Shown here in pieces: positions 29,350 through 34,611 of a stretch of 34,611 nt of DNA; position 1 is the stretch's first letter; each line of letters opens with the position of its first letter. This DNA comes from Fragilaria crotonensis (Eukaryota; Bacillariophyta; Fragilariophyceae; Fragilariales; Fragilariaceae). The notes below the pieces were generated by a model, which saw nothing but the letters and a program-made list of their open reading frames with translations, searched no databases and was not told the DNA's origin. Where the stretch lies: assembly GCA_022925895.1 (NCBI GenBank), contig JAKSYS010000660.1, forward strand, positions 1-34,611, given 5' to 3'. A program made the translations under genes and the position numbers.

Positions 29350-30198
29350 TTACGTCAGTTTTGGGAGCAGCAACATGGTCTGGGTTCCGATGTTGTTCCC
29401 ATAGTTCGGTGTCTGCAGACCAAGGTAATTATTATAGCTCACACCATTGATCTGCGCAATGGGAACATCCTGGTAGACATTCAATATCTTCCCCGCTGCG
29501 TCTGTTGTGTAATTCGTTCGGACCTTCAGCACGGTGAAGGAGATCAGATTGCCGTCGTCGCCCGGACCGTTGGTCCGACCAATCTGATTCCAAATGTTGT
29601 TCACCAATTTGTGGAAACAGACTTTACCAGTCCTGTTGCAATTGAAGTTGGCACCTAAGTCGCCATCAACAGCGCGGAAGTTCCCTCTCTGAATGACCCC
29701 CGGTGATGAACTCTCATCTCCTTGGCCACCGTCCGTCGAGAACTGGCCCATGTGAACAAGAGCGACACTGCCACTATTGAACTGGGGCGTCCAGAGGGTG
29801 TCGCGCCCGTTTTTCTTCCCGAAGGCAATGGGGACCGTGTTCTGCCACGGCTGAGCCCCGTTGAACACGTTGAACTTGAATTTAAATGCTTTACTGGCAA
29901 CGCCATTGTCGCCCGCACCGTTGGTGCGACCCACCGAGACGGTCCCATGCCTGAACAGGACTCTGCCATTCGAATCATCATTGTAGACGTTCACGTCGCC
30001 GCTAGCAGCAGCAGGAACCGAACCTTGTTTGCTCAAGGCGCCCACTTCCCAATTAGCAGTGGCATTGCCGACAAAGATTTCCGCTAACATACGGTGCTGA
30101 ACGCCGTTGGCACTACGAAGGTGGTGATGGTCGTAGTCCACATCGTTGGCAGTGACAGTGGTGAGGAGCCACGGGACAGCGAGAAGAAACGACTTCAT
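29350..30198 (-). CDS. Secreted protein, 282 aa, unknown function
   Basis: Intact single-exon frame from ATG 30196-30198 to TAA 29350-29352. A clear signal peptide (MKSFLLAVPWLLTTVTA, cut likely after residue 17) is followed by a short pro-region with HHHLRS and HRML at residues 35-38; the R-x-L form resembles the processing site of diatom silaffins and cingulins. The mature part is beta-rich by look, with two related segments GRTNGAGDNG (90-99) and GRTNGPGDDG (207-216), N-glycosylation sequons at N45, N188 and N229, and only two cysteines (187, 194) that could pair. No catalytic motif seen. Its leader is homologous to that of the gene at 32695. Likely exported or cell-wall bound. Confidence 0.85.
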   Translation of the reverse strand: MKSFLLAVPWLLTTVTANDVDYDHHHLRSANGVQHRMLAEIFVGNATANWEVGALSKQGSVPAAASGDVNVYNDDSNGRVLFRHGTVSVGRTNGAGDNGVASKAFKFKFNVFNGAQPWQNTVPIAFGKKNGRDTLWTPQFNSGSVALVHMGQFSTDGGQGDESSSPGVIQRGNFRAVDGDLGANFNCNRTGKVCFHKLVNNIWNQIGRTNGPGDDGNLISFTVLKVRTNYTTDAAGKILNVYQDVPIAQINGVSYNNYLGLQTPNYGNNIGTQTMLLLPKLT

Positions 30199-31148
30199 TG
30201 TCTTTTCGTGTACCAGACAACAAGATTACAGGGAGACAACAAGATCACAGTGAGGACAACTGTCACATTGAAAGGAATTAAGCAGCAAGACGACATGTGT
30301 CGTATGTGTTTGTGGGGTGGGTGATGAAGGACGATGCAGTCTGGTGGGTGCGTGAAATTGGGGGAGTATGAGAGATGTGTGGCCGAGAGTCTCTCAGCGT
30401 CCATCGTTACAGTGCATGTCTCGAGTGATGAGCAATCTGAGGGAGCTCGGACACTCCTCTCTGTTGGAGGAACATAAGATCCCCAGGCTTCGTGAATGCG
30501 CATCCGTGTCTAATAACAATGATGACGACTCACGACTCACGACTCACGATAATCCTAAAAAGCGAAAGGCTTCTCATCGCGGCGAAACCAACGAAAATGA
30601 AGCGAAGACGGCCGATGACACCACACACAAGACATTCAGCACTCCTTTAAAGGAATAAAGATATGGGGAACGCAATGTGGAGGATACGTTAGGTGGTGCA
30701 AAGGACGTTCAAACGAATGATGCGTGATTGGAGAGGCACATCCTAACGGAGAGAGACACGACGTGACAACACGATACACTTAGAAGTGGGGAAGGAGTCC
30801 GATTCAGACACACACAATCTTTGCAACGCAACAACATGTCACATGTCATACGCATGTCATATGAGCTTGTAGTCTCATGGAGTAATGATGAGATGCCATT
30901 GCGACGCGTACCTTTCTGAGAACTTGTTTGAGATTGTGAGCAACTACTATACCATGGAAATTTGGTAATCATCCTACGTACGCTATCTAACCCTAACACA
31001 CGTTTCCTTGTGCCTTGTATGCATACATTACATCTTCCTTAACTTAGCGGACATATGTTCAGTTGTTCGAGATTCAAAACAAAGGCCCAATAAACGCGAC
31101 ACGTACGCATACTTTATATTATTACGATAGTTAAAAATGAACCGAGCA
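30199..31148. other. Upstream region of the minus-strand gene, no recognised gene
   Basis: The first few hundred bases are promoter of the gene at 30198. A plus frame at 30368-30658 (96 codons) contains NPKKRKASHRGE, a nuclear-signal-like run, but has no other support. A short ACGACTC triplication lies at about 30523-30548. Confidence 0.4.
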
Positions 31149-31250
31149 TCACACTATAAATGAATTATGCATCAACCGGTACTCACACTATAAATGAATT
31201 ATGCATCAACCGGTACTCACACTATAAATGAATTATGCATCAACCGATAC
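31149..31250. repeat. 34-bp unit, three tandem copies
   Basis: Units start TCACACTATAAATGAATTAT at 31149, 31183 and 31217; only one base differs in the last copy. Each holds TATAAAT and ATGCAT. Confidence 0.95.
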
Positions 31251-32694
31251 TACCGTAGTACCAGGTATCGTAGTTCAATTGCGGGACCATGCGCGACATA
31301 GTAATTAAATGAACGAAGGCCGGCAGCCGGCGGACGGCGGATCACAGACACGGTGTGTTATATTCGTAGAGGTACAAGTACTTGTACCCACACTTGGGTT
31401 GTATTCCGAGTCAATTGCTGATACTCTTGAAATGGCTCATCCAAAAGTAAACGCTAATAAAATATTTGATGATATATATAGAAAGCTCTATAGAAAGCTC
31501 TTGACGTCTCCCTCCAGCAAAAAGCAAGCTGCTCGAGGGAATGAGATCCCGCGTCACTCGAGATTCGAGATTGACGAGAACTTCAAGTGTTCACAGACAG
31601 TCAGGTATTAATTACTACTAAATAAATATACGAAACGATTTTATCAAGGCGTGCGCATCCTGGGTTTTCGAACCGGATGAAGTTCAGTGCGGGAGCGTAC
31701 AATGCGGTACTCGATGAGTACCGGTCCGTGCTGATACTACCGGTCGTGAACGCGGAAGAAGTTTTACAAATGTTGCGAACTAAACCCGAACCCGCTACAA
31801 GTATTCGAGATTCGTATTCACGCACTCGTGGAATGGTGGTCTTCAATTTTGTGTTCGTTGTATAGAAAGTATTATTCGTGTGTATTAGACCTACTATCAT
31901 AGAGTAAAAAAGGTTCGAGGTGCGACCTGCCATAAAAGCAACAAAAAGCAATCGTATCATATTCACAAGTTTAGCAACGAAACACGAAACTGCTTCTCAT
32001 CATCAAATCATCGATTCAGGATAGCTCCAACACAGTAAACAACACAGGGTAAGTCAATGGCTTGATTGTGGCATCTTTCGTCTCTCGGGACTCTGTCCGC
32101 AAGTGCATTGTGTTCATGCGCGAACCCCATGCATAGTGCTGCATGTTTATGGGAAAGTCGCATTTACTCGTGAGATTCTTCTTGTCTCTCGATCTCATGG
32201 ATCATCGCCATGGTCCATGTCGTCCAGCTTGTGTTTTTTGCCGAGTGTGTGACAGACATGGTCGTCATGGACATGACAGAGAAAAAAAGGGTTCGTTTAC
32301 AAAATGTATGTTCGCCCAGTTTTCCCCTTGCCACAATGGCGTCATCTTTGTATGCATATATATATATGTATGTGGTGACCACACCTTGCAGTTTGTGGTT
32401 TGTGGTACTGTACATGTGAGATACAGTACGTACCCACACCTGTACAATACCTGTCCAGCCGCTTGTCAGTACGTCACACCTGCAGGGCCCAGGTTTCCAA
32501 CCACCACACTTCTGACGACCACGATGCAGTACCTGGTAGTACAATATGCGACTTGTGTGTATTACTTGTAGTGCAGTACTAGTAGTACCATGTACCCGCC
32601 TAACTTTCCTTTTTCATATCGCCTGTTCAACTTTCGACGTATGAATACCAGGTACTGAATACCTCCACCAACAGACTAACAGACAGACAAGGAC
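31251..32694. other. Spacer and upstream region of the second secreted-protein gene
   Basis: Contains a perfect 18-bp palindrome GGTACAAGTACTTGTACC (31371-31388), a CTCTATAGAAAG duplication near 31485-31500, an (AT)n run near 32356 and many short GTAC-centred inverted repeats before the gene (for example about 32575-32593 and 32645-32665). Open frames 31309-31611 plus, 31601-31966 minus and 32143-32571 plus overlap others or look random; none is recognised. Confidence 0.45.
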
Positions 32695-34140
32695 ATGAAC
32701 TGGCTGTCTCTCCTCGCAGTCCCGTGGCTGCATCTCACTGCGGTCACTGCCGACTTCCATCACCACCTTCGTCGTGACAACGACTTTGAGCACCGTTTGT
32801 TGCAGCAGACATGTCCTGCGACGACGACGTGCAATCCTATTGTTTTCTCGTGTGATGATCCTGGATACGTATCTGGTTCTGGTCCGTGTTATCAAGTAGG
32901 CCAGCCGTCGTGCCTGACGACGGGGGCAGGTGTGCGGTTCAGGAATCTTGTTTTTAATGGTGCGCAAGAAATATTCATGGGAGCTGGTGATCTTGGATTA
33001 CCTACATTACGGTCGGCTAGTCATGTTGCTTGGTCAAATGGGTGCTACCCATTCAGTTGGACATTCACACCACCACCCGCGGACACTCTCGTTCTCGCTG
33101 GCATTGGTACTCCTAATCCACTGACTATCCCCAGTGTTGCTGCTGTAGTCAATGCCAAGAGTGCTGCTCCTTCGGCTGGATGGAATGGCCTTTCCATTGC
33201 CATGACAAACCGTCCTCCTGCTGGCTACGATGGAAACGTGGATTTGTTGCAGGTTACACTGTCTAAAGCCGATGGTACTGATGAGAAATTACTGGGTGAT
33301 TTCTGTGGGGTCCCTCAAATCTATCTAACTTGGACCATCAAGAACTTTGACTTCTCGGCTGGATACAAGATTTCTGGATTGATTGCGCGGAGAGGAAATT
33401 GGCCTAATAGCCTTGGTCAAGAATCAAGCAAGGTGGATCTGTCTACCATGACGTATTGTTCCGCTTCTCCGACCGATTCTCCAACCGCTTCTCCGACCGC
33501 TTCTCCGACCGCTTCTCCGACCGATTCTCCAACCGCTTCTCCCACCGATTCTCCAACCGCTTCTCCCACTGATTCTCCGACCGATTCTCCAACCGATTCT
33601 CCCACCGATTCTCCGACCGATTCTCCGACCGATTCTCCGACCAATTCTCCAACCGCTTCTCCGACCGATTCTCCGACCAATTCTCCAACCGCTTCTCCGA
33701 CCGATTCTCCAACCGATTCTCCGACCGATTCTCCAACCGCTTCTCCGACCGATTCTCCAACCGCTTCTCCGACCGATTCTCCAACCGATTCTCCGACCAA
33801 TTCTCCCACCGCTTCTCCGACCAATTCTCCAACTGCTTCTCCGACCGACTCTCCGACCAATTCTCCGACCGATTCTCCAACTGCTTCTCCGACCGACTCT
33901 CCGACCAATTCCCCGACCAAATCTCCGACCAATTCTCCCACCGCTTCTCCGACCAATTCTCCCACCGCTTCTCCGACCAATTCTCCCGCTTCTCCGACCA
34001 ATTCTCCCACCGCTTCTCCGACCAATTCTCCAACCGCTTCTCCCACCGCGACATGTCCTGCGACGACGACGTGCAATCCTATTGTTTTCTCGTGTGATGA
34101 TCCTGGATACGTATCTGGTTCTGGTCCGTGTTATCAGTAG
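32695..34140 (+). CDS. Secreted Cys-rich protein with Ser-Pro-Thr stalk
   Basis: ATG 32695. Signal peptide MNWLSLLAVPWLHLTAVTA (residues 1-19), then a pro-region with HHHLRR and HRLL (33-36), an R-x-L processing-type motif. Residues 38-255 form a module with eight cysteines (40, 46, 53, 65, 73, 117, 204, 255). Residues 257-450 are about 48 copies of S-P-T-x (x = D, A, N, rarely K), a likely extended, O-glycosylated stalk as in many diatom surface proteins. A second copy of the Cys module starts at residue 453 (34051) but one base is missing at about 34136, so the frame stops at 34138-34140 (CYQ then stop). The full gene probably continues beyond the window. Function unknown; a wall or adhesion role is an inference. 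Confidence 0.82.
   Translation: MNWLSLLAVPWLHLTAVTADFHHHLRRDNDFEHRLLQQTCPATTTCNPIVFSCDDPGYVSGSGPCYQVGQPSCLTTGAGVRFRNLVFNGAQEIFMGAGDLGLPTLRSASHVAWSNGCYPFSWTFTPPPADTLVLAGIGTPNPLTIPSVAAVVNAKSAAPSAGWNGLSIAMTNRPPAGYDGNVDLLQVTLSKADGTDEKLLGDFCGVPQIYLTWTIKNFDFSAGYKISGLIARRGNWPNSLGQESSKVDLSTMTYCSASPTDSPTASPTASPTASPTDSPTASPTDSPTASPTDSPTDSPTDSPTDSPTDSPTDSPTNSPTASPTDSPTNSPTASPTDSPTDSPTDSPTASPTDSPTASPTDSPTDSPTNSPTASPTNSPTASPTDSPTNSPTDSPTASPTDSPTNSPTKSPTNSPTASPTNSPTASPTNSPASPTNSPTASPTNSPTASPTATCPATTTCNPIVFSCDDPGYVSGSGPCYQ
33466..34047 (+). repeat. 12-bp coding minisatellite, about 48 units
   Basis: Units of the form TCTCCGACCGAT, with the last codon GAT, GCT, AAT or AAA and synonymous changes in the Pro/Thr codons. 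One unit near 33986 is three bases short, keeping the frame. The antisense strand is also open over the whole array (33417-34076), an effect of composition. Confidence 0.95.
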
Positions 34141-34611
34141 GCCAGCCGTCGTGCCTGACGACGGGGGCAGGTGTGCAGTTCAGGAATCTTGTTTTTAATG
34201 GTGCGCAAGAAATATTCATGGAGCTGGTGATCTTGGATTACCTACATTACGGTCGGCTAGTCATGTTGCTTGGTCAAATGGGTGCTACCCATTCAGTTGG
34301 ACATTCACACCACCACCCGCGGACACTCTCGTTCTCGCTGGCATTGGTACTCCTAATCCACTGACTATCCCCAGTGTTGCTACTCGTAGTAGTCAATGCC
34401 AAGAGTGCTGCTCCTTCGGCTGGATGGAATGGCCTTCCATTGCCATGACAAACCGTCCTCCTGCTGGCTATGATGGAAACGTGGATTTGTTGCAGGTTAC
34501 ACTGTCTAAAGCCGATGGTACTGATGAGAAATTACTGGGTGATTCTGTGGGTCCTCAATCTATCTCCAACTTGGACCATCAAGAACTTCTGACTTCTCCG
34601 GCTGGATACAA
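34051..34611 (+). pseudogene. Second copy of the Cys-rich module, indel-rich, runs off the window
   Basis: Aligns to 32809 onward at high identity. It has about three substitutions but at least eight small indels, mostly loss of one base from a short homopolymer (for example ATGGGAG to ATGGAG, CCTTTCC to CCTTCC, GTGGGGTCCC to GTGGGTCC). These break the frame repeatedly. Either a decayed duplicate or an inaccurately read tandem module. Confidence 0.85.

Noticed and set aside
31309-31611. 100-codon plus frame
   Set aside because: No signal peptide, no motif and no link to a neighbour; contains a local duplication and looks random.
33417-34076. Antisense frame of 219 codons (VGEAVGESVGE repeats)
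   Set aside because: It is the mirror of the Ser-Pro-Thr array; the plus frame has signal peptide and Cys module, the antisense has neither.

Overview
The window looks like nuclear DNA of a eukaryotic microalga, most likely a diatom or close stramenopile. Evidence: Ty1/copia gag-pol of the type common in diatoms (gag zinc-finger region, pre-integrase motif, well-kept RNase H), secreted proteins with signal peptide, an RXL-type pro-region motif and a long Ser-Pro-Thr stalk, and no bacterial operon structure. No tRNA, rRNA or CRISPR array was recognised. Almost all of the first 29 kb is transposable elements; only two host-like genes are visible, both encoding secreted proteins (29350-30198 minus and 32695-34140 plus).

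Layout. 1-3728: frameshifted pol of a first copia element (A), entering from before the window. 3729-4699: spacer without a recognised gene. 4700-28923: a three-level nest. Level 1 is a second copia element (B), 4705-28918, with short LTRs (4705-4840 and 28700-28918) and a 5-bp target duplication CCTGG. Level 2 is an 18.5-kb DNA transposon, 5273-23819, inserted in the gag of copia B; it has terminal inverted repeats starting CACAAGG and a 2-bp duplication AT, and removing it plus one AT restores the gag frame exactly. Level 3 is an 8.2-kb non-LTR retrotransposon (LINE), about 13883-22085, inserted in a plus-strand accessory gene of the DNA transposon with a 15-17-bp target duplication; removing it restores that gene's frame.

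The DNA transposon, without the LINE about 10.3 kb, carries a plus-strand transposase remnant of Plavaka type (CACTA/EnSpm-related), a minus-strand multi-frame gene with a nuclear-type N-terminus and a segment that resembles a 2-oxoglutarate/Fe(II) dioxygenase fold (HxD at 8611-8619), a 2-kb higher-order minisatellite with 150-bp period, a palindrome-rich non-coding hub with 217-bp tandem repeats, the split accessory gene, and subterminal repeats at the right end. The possible pairing of a Plavaka/CACTA transposase with a TET/JBP-like oxygenase is the most interesting hypothesis here.

The right end holds two host-like genes that share a homologous signal-peptide/pro-region leader but have unrelated mature parts. 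The second one has a 12-bp-unit Ser-Pro-Thr repeat and a second, indel-rich copy of its cysteine-rich module running off the window. The LTRs of copia B differ at only 2 of 136 shared positions, yet every nested layer is full of frameshifts; together with the indel-rich duplicate module this raises the question whether some frameshifts are read errors.
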